A model generated the notes under the pieces. The model did no database searches. It saw only the letters and a list, made by a program, of their open reading frames with translations, and was not told the origin of the DNA. Of a stretch of DNA of 64,000 nucleotides, positions 36,026 through 44,976 are shown one piece after another (position 1 is the stretch's first letter; every line of letters begins with the position of its first letter). A program made the translations under genes and the position numbers. Where the stretch lies: contig JAJCXN010000048.1 of NCBI GenBank assembly GCA_029263415.1, forward strand, positions 139,169 through 203,168. Direction: 5' to 3'. The stretch is from Acidobacteriota bacterium. GTDB lineage: Bacteria; Acidobacteriota; Thermoanaerobaculia; Multivoradales; Multivoraceae.

Positions 36026-37480
36026 CTATCCCTTTACCAATGCCTCCCCTCGGAACAGGCCCCATCGCATCCCGGTGCTCGACGCTAGCTGGCGCAGCAA
36101 CATCATCACGAGAAAGATCATCATCACCCCGCCCACGGGTCCGGCCAGCCAGATCCCCGTCTCGCCGACGAAGAAGGGCAAGATCCATGTCAACGGCAAG
36201 GTCAAGGTGTAGGTCCGGGCCAATCCGAGCACGGCTGCGCGCCGTGCGTCTCCGATCGCCTGGAAGTAGCCACCCAAGATCATCATCGGTCCCACGGTCC
36301 AGTACGCTGCTGTTGCTATCGGCAGGATCCGTGCCGCTTCTAAGGAGATCGCGGCATCGTCAACAAAGAAGGTAGTAACGACGCTCCTGCCGAAGAACAA
36401 CAGCAACTGCGTTCCCGCGCAATACGCGAGAGCCACGCCGAGGGCCAAGCGCAAGCTGGCATCAGAACGAGCCCAGGCCTTGGCTCCAAAGTTGTTGCCA
36501 ACGATTGTTTGGAAAGCAAGGTTGATGCCCATCAATGGCATGAAAGCGAACGTCATGATGCGGGTGATCACGCCGTAGGCCCCGACCGTTGCTTCGTAGT
36601 CTCCTCCCGACCATTTGCCCAAGGACAGGATAACTGCAGCCGAGACCAACGAGATACCTAGGAAATTGAGGCACTGTGGTGCCCCGAGAGCTAGAAACTC
36701 TCCCCACCCAGTGCGCCACGAAGTACGCCACAGGCCGCGCAGGCGCCTGAATGCGAACGGCGAGTCCACTCGAGTGCGATACACCCAGATAGCGCCACAT
36801 ACTGCGGCTTGAGCCAGAACCGTTCCGGCCGCAGAGCCAGCTACTCCCCAACCGAGCAGCACGATTAGGAAGTAGTTGAGCGCCATATTGGCCAAGGACG
36901 ACGAGACAGCCACCAGCGCCATGATCTGGAGCTTTCCTTCGGAGCGCAGTGCGTCGCCCTGCAAGGACAGCACGAACAGCAGGGGCGAACAGAACACACT
37001 GATGGCGAGATACGTCCAGCCCATCTCAATCAAGATCACGGAACCGTTGGCAACCAGACTGATTACCTGCCGGCCGAACACCGCAAACAGTGCAACCAAG
37101 AGAGCGCAGACCAGTAGAACTAGGGCGTGAGCGCCCACAAAGCTTCTACTTGCCTGTTGCGCACGGCCGGCCCCTAGATGCCGCGCCAGGACACTGGCCA
37201 TTCCCAAGGAAACTAGGCTTGCCAGGGCAACGACAAGCATAGACAGAGGAAAGATCAACGTAACCGCCGCTAAAGCATCGGCACCTACGTATCGTCCAAG
37301 GAACGCGGCATCGACCACCGTGAAAAGCCCATTCATCGCCATGATCAAGACGATTGGGAAGGCGGTGCGAAGAAAGACCTTGGGCAGCGCTTCGGTCAGA
37401 AACGGATTCGCTGCGGCAGCCACCGCATGAGCGGCAGCCTGATGCTGCCGAGCCATGCGATTCATGTTCTCTTGACTCAC
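36026..37480 (-). CDS. MATE-family multidrug/metabolite exporter
   Basis: A 484-residue protein with about 12 transmembrane helices in two halves. MATE landmarks are GLFTVVDAAFLGRYVGADALAAVTL, SLGMASVLARHLGAG in the first half, and LMGINLAFQTIVGNNFGAKAWARSD in the second. Transport is probably driven by Na+ or H+. It starts at GTG 37480, which overlaps the stop of the upstream gene (GTGA), so the two are coupled. Specificity unknown. Confidence 0.93.
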   Translation of the reverse strand: MSQENMNRMARQHQAAAHAVAAAANPFLTEALPKVFLRTAFPIVLIMAMNGLFTVVDAAFLGRYVGADALAAVTLIFPLSMLVVALASLVSLGMASVLARHLGAGRAQQASRSFVGAHALVLLVCALLVALFAVFGRQVISLVANGSVILIEMGWTYLAISVFCSPLLFVLSLQGDALRSEGKLQIMALVAVSSSLANMALNYFLIVLLGWGVAGSAAGTVLAQAAVCGAIWVYRTRVDSPFAFRRLRGLWRTSWRTGWGEFLALGAPQCLNFLGISLVSAAVILSLGKWSGGDYEATVGAYGVITRIMTFAFMPLMGINLAFQTIVGNNFGAKAWARSDASLRLALGVALAYCAGTQLLLFFGRSVVTTFFVDDAAISLEAARILPIATAAYWTVGPMMILGGYFQAIGDARRAAVLGLARTYTLTLPLTWILPFFVGETGIWLAGPVGGVMMIFLVMMLLRQLASSTGMRWGLFRGEALVKG

Positions 37481-38010
37481 GATGCGCCGCCGTACAAAAC
37501 AAGCTGGGGAACTCCGCCAGAAATCTTCTCGTGCGTCACGCCTTCACGGTTCACAACGCCGCGAATGCGTCGCCGCTCCGCCGAGAACGCATCGGATGCC
37601 GCAACATCCACGCTTTCGTCTAGCTGTAGCGCCACGCGAAAATGATCCGTCGAGAGCAAGGAGAGTCCAACCAAGGTTGCGCGAAACGGATGGCCCAGGT
37701 ACTCGCCCGTCAAATTAGCACCTACCTGCCAGGGAGGCATCGCTTTCCCGGGCTCCCCCCTCCGCTCTGTTGCCCGGTAGATATCGCCGGAATCAGCCGC
37801 GGACCTGGCCACGAGCGTGTTCCAGTCCTTAGCACCGTGCACTGCAGCGATCACCTCTAGTGCTTGCGAATGCGTGAACCGATGGCCAAGCTGGGTACTT
37901 GCTTCTCGCAAGCGCCGAGCTTGGGACTTCAAGTCTTGGAGTGACCTCGGTGTCGTAGTTCGATCAGACGGAGCACGGCCTAAGCCGCGCGGTGATGGGT
38001 TCGTCTCCAT
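37477..38010 (-). CDS. Small protein with glyoxalase-superfamily N-terminal domain, coupled to MATE exporter
   Basis: A 177-residue protein. The segment LQDLKSQARRLREASTQLGHRF...SQALEVIAAVHGAKDWNTL matches a short conserved helical domain annotated as glyoxalase superfamily (Glyoxalase_8). The C-terminal half (GEYLGHPFRATLVGLSLLSTDHFRVALQLDESVDVAA...) is a beta-rich domain I do not recognise. It overlaps the MATE gene by 4 bp, so it may work in the same detoxification or resistance process. No signal peptide. Confidence 0.6.
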   Translation of the reverse strand: METNPSPRGLGRAPSDRTTTPRSLQDLKSQARRLREASTQLGHRFTHSQALEVIAAVHGAKDWNTLVARSAADSGDIYRATERRGEPGKAMPPWQVGANLTGEYLGHPFRATLVGLSLLSTDHFRVALQLDESVDVAASDAFSAERRRIRGVVNREGVTHEKISGGVPQLVLYGGAS

Positions 38011-38383
38011 TGGAGTTCACGCCTCATATGTCAATGCAGGCAGCAGCGCCAACGTGGCGGAGCTGTTCAGGGAAGGTGCCCGTATTGCCCAACATCTGCA
38101 TACAGTGATGTGGCTTGGAAACGAAACGAGAGAACTTCACCATCGGTGGTACCGAACGGGCGGCGGGCGTCTCATAGCCCTTGAGTCGTGACGCTATGCC
38201 TGGTAGTTGAGAGATGTCAAGGGACCGAGAGCGGGGTCGGACCAAGTGGGCTCTGAACAGCTGCGAGAGTGCCGTCGCACCTGGTCGCACCCTTCTACTA
38301 GGCGCGTTGTCATCGATTCTTGTTGTGGCTCCTATTGCGGTACGGTTCTCAGATCTGGAAAAAGAACAGGAAGGTGATTGAAC
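38011..38383. other. 373-bp divergent intergenic region, no feature recognised
   Basis: This lies between the glyoxalase-like gene and the S9 peptidase. It must hold both promoters, but no clear operator, repeat or RNA gene is visible. Confidence 0.4.
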
Positions 38384-40486
38384 ATGGATTCGATGCGCAT
38401 TGCTAGACCCTTGGTCGTCCTCTCGATTCTCCTCGGCTTGTGCAACCTCTCAGCCGCTGCCGTGCCCGAAAACGAGCGGCGCTCCTTCGAAACGGCCGAT
38501 GTCCACCGCCTCGAGAACGTTGGCAACCTAGCAATCTCACCAGACGGTGAGTGGGTCGCGTATACGGTGCAAACCACTGACATCGAAGAAGATCGGCGCA
38601 GTTCCGATCTCTTCATGGTCAATTGGGATGGCACAACCCGACTTCAGCTCACCCATACCGAAGAAGGTAGCGAAGGCAATCCACAGTTCAGTCCAGATGG
38701 TCGTTTCATTTCTTTTGTTGCGTCCAGAGGTGCTGGCGACGGCAAGGACAAGGATCCGAAGCACAAAAGCCAGGTCTGGTTGCTCAATCGAGCAGGCGGC
38801 GAGGCGCGGCGTCTGACCGAGTTCCCTGGTGGCGTTTCCAGCTATGAGTGGTCTCCTGACAGCGAGCAGATCGTTGTTGTCTCGAAAGATCCTGATCCGG
38901 AAGAGGTTGAGGACAGCCCTGCTGACGAAACCGAAAACGGTACACCAAAGGCTTCGAAGTCGAAGACCCCTCAGCCGATCGTTGTCGACCGATACCGCTT
39001 CAAACAAGACCGAGTGGGCTATGTGACCAACCGCTACGCGCGTCTCTATCTGTTCGACCTTTTGTCAAAAGAAGCCGTGCTGTTGACCCCGGGTCCCTTC
39101 GATAGCTCTCAGCCGGCATGGTCTCCGGATGGCACCTCGATCGCGTTCTCAAGCAAGCGACCAACCGAGGACCAGCCCGATCCAGACCGCACTCAGAACA
39201 GCGACATCTTCCTCGTCGAACCCAAAGAGGGCGCGCCGGCTCGCAAGCTCACCAACTGGAAAGGATCAGACTCCCAACCGGTGTTCAGCCCAGACGGCAC
39301 CAAGATTGCCTACGTCCAGGGTCCAACCGAGAAGTACGACTTTTATGATCCGTCGCAGCTCGCAATCGTTGCTATTGAAGGATCCGCTCCGGTGCTAGTT
39401 ACCCAAGCACTCGACCGATCCGTCGGCAACGTCCGCTGGTCGGCGGACGGCGAGAACGTCCACTTCAGTTTTGCCGACGACCGCGAACGTTTCCTAGGAA
39501 CAGTCCGCGCGAACGGAGGTGCAGTCGAGCGCCAATCTGTTGCCGGCCCTGAGCACGGAAAGGGCGTCGTCAGATCCTTCGAGGTAGGAGCGAAGGGAGT
39601 CGCCGTGCTCGCTACATTTCCCACTCGGCCAACGGAGATCTACCGCCTCGACGGTGGTCTCTCCTTGAGCGATCACAACCGCGAGCTGCGTGAGCAAATC
39701 AACTGGGGCAACGTGCGGGGCGTCGAGACCACAGGAAAGGACGGAGTCAAGATCGGCGCCATGTTGATCGAACCTCCAGGCTACGAACCCGGCAAGGCCT
39801 ACCCCACCATCGCCTACATCCACGGAGGCCCCGTCAGCCAGGACGGCTTCGAGTTCGATTGGATGGCCCAGGCCTTTGCAGCAAAAGGCTACTTGGTGGT
39901 GGAACCCAACTACCGAGGTAGCTCGGGTCGCGGCACGGACTTCTCTCGCGCGATCTATGGCAAATGGGGAAGCCTCGAGATCCAAGACATTCACACCATC
40001 ATGGACCATCTGGTGGACCAAGGGTTAGCCGACCCCGAGCGCCTCGGCATCGGAGGTTGGAGTTACGGAGGAATCAATACCAACTACTCCATCGCCACAG
40101 ATACTCGATTCAAAGCGGCCGTCAGTGGTGCCGGAATCGCCAACCTACTCACCGGTTACGGAACCGATCAGTACATCTGGCAGTACGAAGGGGAGATCGG
40201 CAAACCGTGGGAGCAAGAAAGCCTGGAACGCTATCTCGAACTCTCCTACCCCTTCCTCCACGCAGATCGCATCAAGACACCAACACTGTTCATGTGTGGT
40301 GAGAAGGATTTCAACGTGCCGCTCATCAACTCCGAGCAGATGTATCAAGCCCTCAGGAGCCTGGGAGTGCCGACTCAACTGGTGATCTATCCGGGACAAT
40401 TCCACGGCCTGTCTGTTCCAAGCTACCTACAAGATCGCGCCGAGCGGATGATCGGGTGGTACGACAAGTACTTGAAGTCGGAGTAG
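38384..40486 (+). CDS. Secreted S9-family (prolyl oligopeptidase/acylaminoacyl-peptidase-like) peptidase
   Basis: The protein has 700 residues from ATG 38384, with AGGAAGGT about 8 nt upstream; a TTG at 38378 is disfavoured. A signal peptide (ARPLVVLSILLGLCNLSAAA) precedes a beta-propeller of WD40/TolB-like blades with repeated SPDG motifs. The alpha/beta-hydrolase domain starts near 440 and carries S560 in GWSYGG, D642 in GEKDFNVP and H674 in GQFHGL. It should cleave short peptides in the periplasm or outside the cell. It stands alone on its strand. Confidence 0.95.
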   Translation: MDSMRIARPLVVLSILLGLCNLSAAAVPENERRSFETADVHRLENVGNLAISPDGEWVAYTVQTTDIEEDRRSSDLFMVNWDGTTRLQLTHTEEGSEGNPQFSPDGRFISFVASRGAGDGKDKDPKHKSQVWLLNRAGGEARRLTEFPGGVSSYEWSPDSEQIVVVSKDPDPEEVEDSPADETENGTPKASKSKTPQPIVVDRYRFKQDRVGYVTNRYARLYLFDLLSKEAVLLTPGPFDSSQPAWSPDGTSIAFSSKRPTEDQPDPDRTQNSDIFLVEPKEGAPARKLTNWKGSDSQPVFSPDGTKIAYVQGPTEKYDFYDPSQLAIVAIEGSAPVLVTQALDRSVGNVRWSADGENVHFSFADDRERFLGTVRANGGAVERQSVAGPEHGKGVVRSFEVGAKGVAVLATFPTRPTEIYRLDGGLSLSDHNRELREQINWGNVRGVETTGKDGVKIGAMLIEPPGYEPGKAYPTIAYIHGGPVSQDGFEFDWMAQAFAAKGYLVVEPNYRGSSGRGTDFSRAIYGKWGSLEIQDIHTIMDHLVDQGLADPERLGIGGWSYGGINTNYSIATDTRFKAAVSGAGIANLLTGYGTDQYIWQYEGEIGKPWEQESLERYLELSYPFLHADRIKTPTLFMCGEKDFNVPLINSEQMYQALRSLGVPTQLVIYPGQFHGLSVPSYLQDRAERMIGWYDKYLKSE

Positions 40487-40609
40487 GCCTCGTGGGCCAC
40501 ACATACGACTCGTATTGCGGAGTTACCAAGCGTCTGTTTCATCAACGAACTACACTGCCCCTACTCGCCCCCTTAGACGATGCACCCAGTTGTCTTGCCG
40601 TCCCATCGG

Positions 40610-42481
40610 TCATTCGATGGCTGCCCACCGCCACGACCAAGTGTCTACATCTTCCGCAGAGTGCTGCCTGACGTCTCGACCTGATGTCAGCTGTTGTAAC
40701 GTGCCAGGAGCGATCAGATGGGACTCGCGCAAATGGTTTGAAGAACAGCGATAGCCACCGTTGCGCAGCACGCTTTGGACAACAAGCGGCAAGAGCTGCA
40801 GGTGATATCCAGCCCATTTGAAGGCCTCTATTCCTGCTTGGTCCAGTTTAGGAATGCTTGTGGAGTAGCCCTCTGCGCGGTTCTGTCCGTCGAGCGCCTC
40901 AAGCACCGCGTTGTTGATTCCGAGCAAGAAATCCTCGCCAATCGGTGAGACCTCATGAGGCACGACCCAAAGCGGCGTCCTGCGCACCTTATGGCCAAGG
41001 GAAGCGAGGTGGTGAGCAACACTGTCGAGGAAGGCTTGCAGTCCGCTCTTCTGGCGATGGGACTCCAAGAGGGCGTCACGGATGGTTTGCACGGAGGCCT
41101 CGAGGCCGAGCCTCATAGCCCATTCGGCCAGCGCTTCGTCTGACACTGTTCCAAGCAGGGCGTTGCCAACGGTAACGCTGCCAACCAATGTCGATGGTAA
41201 GGAACCCATCTGGGGCAAGATCGTCACCAGGCTATCGAGATCATAGCCAGCACCGCCGCCCAAGCGCCACTCTGCCAGTTGGAGTTCGGATTCACTGCCA
41301 GAAGTCGGAAGCGGGTGTACGAATCGGACAGGTCGCCCGAACAGTACTTCGAGTTCCGCAGCGGCACTGCGGATAGCTCTCACATAGGTTTCGACTCCTA
41401 CAGCGCTAGTAAAAGTCCCCACTGGCACAGATTCAATGTCTAGGATCTGCAGAGCCCTGCGCTCGAGCGAATGAATGCTGATCCACGTCTCGCCGGCCCC
41501 GAAGAGAATCTGCCCGTTGTGAAAGGGAATCGGCGAACGCACCCAGCGCAGATTCCCTACAGCGGTCATCGTTTCGTCACCAACGGACTGCACCAGGGCT
41601 CTACCGAGTTCGGAGTCGATGGTGCGCCCAGTCTGTTCGTTAGGTCGCAAGAGCACCACTGATTCACCGCTATTTCTTCGAGCGAAAGTGAATGCGTCGC
41701 GTGGCCACGGCGAATAGTCTCGGCCGTAGGTATCGATCACCTCGACCCTGCTTCCGAGACAACAGGAACGCAGTGCTTCTAGGTTGGCGCCATCGGAGAA
41801 GGCCACAACACGCCGGTTCTTGTCCCACTCAACTACCCCGTCGAGCAAGTTGACAGCCTCTGAAGGTGTCACCAGGTAACTAGGCAAGCTGTAGACCGAT
41901 AGCCGAATATCGCTGTTGTCGTTAGGTTTGAGGACATCCAGATCAGCTGGGGCCAGCTCGAACTCTGCGCTCCCACGTTTGATCTGGTTCCATTCGAGTA
42001 GGAGAGACTCCAGCCATTCGAAGTTGGGATTGAGCTGCGCCACCAGTTGCGAAGTCAGTTGAGCCCTGAGTTGAGCAGAACCGTCTTGGCCTAGACGATA
42101 GATCACCGGTGTCAGGCGCTCTGCCAAGTGCGCGTCTGCTGAGAAGCTCTGACCCTCCGGGGTCAGCCACTGGAGGAGTCGATCCACCGCAAGGGTCCCT
42201 TGGGCGCCTGATTTGGTCGCCGCCAGCGTGCCGATCTCGCCGAAAAAATTTTGCAACGTCCTAACCAGATAGCCATCTTCTTCTTCGAGCAGTGCCCGCT
42301 TCAGCCCGTTCAGCACAGGATCTAATTCCGTACTCGGATCACCGTCGGCAAAGCGCTGAGCGATCAAGGATGGCGATTGAGCTGCCACCAGGTTCGGAAT
42401 GTCCTGGGCAAGGATCATCACCGGACTGCAGTTGACCACTATGGCCAGCACAAGCGAGAAGAAGAATGGTCTGTGCAGCAT
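40610..42481 (-). CDS. Secreted pentein-like (peptidylarginine-deiminase-like) protein
   Basis: The protein has 623 residues from ATG 42481; the frame runs to 42634 but the signal peptide (RPFFFSLVLAIVVNCSPVMILA) fits the later start. Residues 30-180 are helical and unrecognised. The C-terminal part resembles guanidine-modifying penteins: DYSPWPRDAF with D262 (compare WxRD of PAD-like enzymes), HNGQILFGAGETW, GGAGYDLDSLV, a GEDFLLGINNAVL strand, and NGGYRCSSN with C579 at the position of the catalytic cysteine. The usual HxD histidine seems replaced by Tyr. Activity is therefore uncertain; deiminase or hydrolase on arginine-like groups is a guess. Confidence 0.6.
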   Translation of the reverse strand: MLHRPFFFSLVLAIVVNCSPVMILAQDIPNLVAAQSPSLIAQRFADGDPSTELDPVLNGLKRALLEEEDGYLVRTLQNFFGEIGTLAATKSGAQGTLAVDRLLQWLTPEGQSFSADAHLAERLTPVIYRLGQDGSAQLRAQLTSQLVAQLNPNFEWLESLLLEWNQIKRGSAEFELAPADLDVLKPNDNSDIRLSVYSLPSYLVTPSEAVNLLDGVVEWDKNRRVVAFSDGANLEALRSCCLGSRVEVIDTYGRDYSPWPRDAFTFARRNSGESVVLLRPNEQTGRTIDSELGRALVQSVGDETMTAVGNLRWVRSPIPFHNGQILFGAGETWISIHSLERRALQILDIESVPVGTFTSAVGVETYVRAIRSAAAELEVLFGRPVRFVHPLPTSGSESELQLAEWRLGGGAGYDLDSLVTILPQMGSLPSTLVGSVTVGNALLGTVSDEALAEWAMRLGLEASVQTIRDALLESHRQKSGLQAFLDSVAHHLASLGHKVRRTPLWVVPHEVSPIGEDFLLGINNAVLEALDGQNRAEGYSTSIPKLDQAGIEAFKWAGYHLQLLPLVVQSVLRNGGYRCSSNHLRESHLIAPGTLQQLTSGRDVRQHSAEDVDTWSWRWAAIE

Positions 42482-43226
42482 GTCGTCCGGATTATCTTTC
42501 CTTGGAGCGCTGAACTCTCGGCGTGGAAGTAGTCCGGAATTCCGTGCCACAAGGGGCCACGCGCATATCACTTGCGGGTGCGCTGGAGCGGTCTCCGTGG
42601 CATCCCTGCTGTTCTGACTGGACTCAAGCAACACCGGGAGTGTTTCGAGAAGTGCGTAGAAGTTGCGGAAGGTTCGATCTAGACGTGGGAGCGGTTCTTC
42701 GAAGGCTGATATCGCCCCGGGGCACCTAAAGGATCGGACGATCCAAATCTGCCTGGCGATTGGTCAGGAATGGCTCCGCCCTTCACCACCAGAGTAGCGC
42801 GCCAGTTCGCAGGCTCAGTCAAGGCGACCGATTGCAAGTTCAAAGGCAGAGTGCTGGGTGTTTCCAGCATGGATCCAGCTCGGATCGTGGTGCGCAGCAG
42901 GATCTCGACTCGATTTAGACCGTGCTCGACACTGGACATCGATCGCGTTGACCGGACTGGTGCCGGAGCTTTGGTCCCCTTTGAGTTGAGTCCACCACCA
43001 AGTCATGCTTTGGAGCTAGCAGAAAGGCAGCCGCGCAGATTCTGCAGCACCAAGCGCTCTTACGTTTCGCGGTCCACCACTGGACCTGGCCTGAGATCTC
43101 CGTCCTGTCTGGGGTCTCACCCGTGGCATGAAATACATCATCGATAACCGATTATCGAAACTCGATGATCCATCCTGCGTACTGCACTCCTAGAAGTGAA
43201 CCAGCTCCGCTCAACAGAAGATCCAA
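42482..43226. other. 745-bp divergent intergenic region with one strong palindrome
   Basis: This lies between the pentein-like gene and a PadR gene. Open frames of 86 and 125 codons have no motif and atypical composition. The only clear structure is the nested inverted repeat at 43137-43169. Confidence 0.45.
43137..43169. promoter_or_regulatory. Nested inverted repeat, candidate PadR operator
   Basis: TCGATAA (43141-43147) and TTATCGA (43152-43158) are perfect arms around CCGA. An outer pair, ATCATCGA (43137-43144) and TCGATGAT (43162-43169), is also perfect. TCGA recurs three times. It lies 57 bp upstream of the padR start, fitting autoregulation. Confidence 0.55.
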
Positions 43227-43580
43227 ATGAATCGTAAGCCACCGCAGAAGCCGCTCCCCACATCAAGCCTCGAGATCTTGCTGACCCTCGCCGGTGGACC
43301 TCAGCATGGCTACGGAATCAAGCACGAAGTGGATCAACGCACTGAAGGCGCGGTGCAACTGGGAGCTGGGACTTTGTACGCAGCCCTGCAACGCCTCGAA
43401 GATGCAGGACTAATCGAGGAAACCGGCGACGCCAACGAGGCACAGGGAACGAGCCGCTGGCGATACTTCGCGATCACCAAGGTCGGGTTGTCTCGCCTGA
43501 CCGTCGAGCTGCGCCGGCTTCAAACCACTTTGGAGACTGCCAGCGCTCTTCAGTTACTGGTCCGAAGCCGAGATCAATAA
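43227..43580 (+). CDS. PadR-family transcriptional regulator
   Basis: A 117-residue winged-helix protein: SSLEILLTLAGGPQHGYGIKHEV, then GAGTLYAALQRLEDAGLIEE and a wing with TSRWRYFAITKVG, ending in a short dimerisation helix. No transporter follows it on the same strand; the next gene (UbiA) is convergent. Unlike the PadR at 29.5 kb it is therefore an orphan, and its targets are either itself or the divergent pentein-like gene. Confidence 0.92.
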   Translation: MNRKPPQKPLPTSSLEILLTLAGGPQHGYGIKHEVDQRTEGAVQLGAGTLYAALQRLEDAGLIEETGDANEAQGTSRWRYFAITKVGLSRLTVELRRLQTTLETASALQLLVRSRDQ

Positions 43581-43680
43581 CAGCGCTGGACATTGAGAGC
43601 AACGGCTCACGGCAACTGGTGCGAGAGGACAAGCAACGAAGCAGTCAACTTCTAGATGCCAGCACGTTCCAGCGCGCGGC

Positions 43681-44547
43681 CTACACTCCACTGCCGACAA
43701 ACAACCCGCTTTGCCAAACCCAGTACATGCTGGCGAACGCTGCAACATTCCAGCCGTACAGCAGTAGTTTCATCTCGCCCACAGTAAGGGTGGCTTCCTT
43801 CTTCACCACGGCATTCAGGAGAAAGGCAATCGCTCCCGCCGCCATGAACAACGTAATCGGTGGGGCGCCGAAAGCTACGTGAGCGAACAGGCTCTCCACC
43901 CCCAAGAGCACCGCCAGGAGTAGCTTGGCCCGAACCAAACCGATCACCACAGCAGTTGTGCGCCGACCTTTCACCTGATCGGGCACGTAGTCCATAATCT
44001 GACCGAGTAGATGTGAGTGCATGGCGAAGGCCGCGCCGAAGACAAACGCCTGCCATGGCAGTTGCGGCACTTGATTGATCCAGCTGCTGAGGATGAACAC
44101 CAAGAGGTAGCCAATTTGGTTCGCAAGATCGAGCCAAGGTCTGCCTTTGAAATTAAAGGCGCTTGAGTTGTAAAGAGCGTTCACCGCCAACGTCGCAGCA
44201 ACCCAAAGCAGGAACTTGGGCCCGATGATCAAAGTAAAGATCACCCAGAATGGCCCTTGCACCCAAGCTATCCGGGCAGGCAGGCCGCGCAGCTCCTGGT
44301 CGCTACTCTTTGCACCGAATAGCAAGTTCCCCTTCCGAGGATTGTGGCGATCCGTCTCGACATCCAGCAGGTCGTTCCACCCATAGAGAAGCAGGCCCAA
44401 GGGGAGCATCACGTAGGTCGCACCGATCCAGAAGGTCCATTCCTGCAGCAGTCGATACCCGCCTAGCGGAAGTAGGTAGAACCAGAGTTGGGTCGACCAG
44501 AACCCGGGTCTAGATACTGCGATCGTGTGGTAGAGGTGTCGAATCAT
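43681..44547 (-). CDS. UbiA-family prenyltransferase
   Basis: A 288-residue membrane protein with about eight helices. The first aspartate-rich motif NDLLDVETDRHNPRKGN starts at N58, and the second appears as MDYVPDQVKGRRT near residue 186. These bind the prenyl diphosphate through Mg2+. Family members attach isoprenoid chains to aromatic acceptors (quinones, hemes) or to sugars and lipids. No quinone or heme biosynthesis genes are adjacent, so the acceptor cannot be named. Confidence 0.9.
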   Translation of the reverse strand: MIRHLYHTIAVSRPGFWSTQLWFYLLPLGGYRLLQEWTFWIGATYVMLPLGLLLYGWNDLLDVETDRHNPRKGNLLFGAKSSDQELRGLPARIAWVQGPFWVIFTLIIGPKFLLWVAATLAVNALYNSSAFNFKGRPWLDLANQIGYLLVFILSSWINQVPQLPWQAFVFGAAFAMHSHLLGQIMDYVPDQVKGRRTTAVVIGLVRAKLLLAVLLGVESLFAHVAFGAPPITLFMAAGAIAFLLNAVVKKEATLTVGEMKLLLYGWNVAAFASMYWVWQSGLFVGSGV

Positions 44548-44627
44548 GATCTCTTGCGGCGCGCGGCGTTCGAGAACCAGCGACGGCCTAGCGACTCCAA
44601 CTCGTTCCGGTGACTGGGCGATTTAGT

Positions 44628-44919
44628 GAGATTCGGCGGCCTCCAGGTTCGGAGAAGCATATTGTCTTCTAGGAGGCGGCCGAGAGGGATCGGAACAGCC
44701 ATCGGCGAGCGCCCACTCACGTTTGCCTGTTCGAGTGGAGAGGGAGAGTGCCGCGGCGATCTCAGAGCTCTTGAGCCCGCCAAAGAACCGAAAGTTGACG
44801 ATCTGCTCCTGGCGTGGATCGAGACTTGCCGGCTGTTCTAAGGCCGCATCGAGTTGATCTAGGTGTGGGGGTGCTCTCGGCCATTTGTCGACCGAGTCGA
44901 ACGCCGTCAGTTGAGGGTC
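44628..44919 (-). pseudogene. Remnant of TIGR02999-type ECF sigma factor (region 4)
   Basis: An open frame without a start codon reads LDQLDAALEQPASLDPRQEQ, then IVNFRFFGGLKSSEIAAALS and STRTGKREWALADG. This is the helix-turn-helix region 4 of the same sigma group as the gene at 14.7 kb. Region 2 is absent and the frame is closed by a stop at 44920-44922, so the 5' half is lost. Its tail after REWA no longer matches. It sits in the 429-bp gap between asparagine synthetase and UbiA. Confidence 0.75.
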
Positions 44920-44976
44920 TCATCCGCCTCCCATCGCTTGCCCGAAGAAACGCGGCCAGCGCCAGAAAGCACAAAA

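Noticed and set aside
42770-43147. 125-codon plus-strand frame before PadR
   Set aside because: Low-complexity basic sequence without motif; it ends inside the palindromic operator region.
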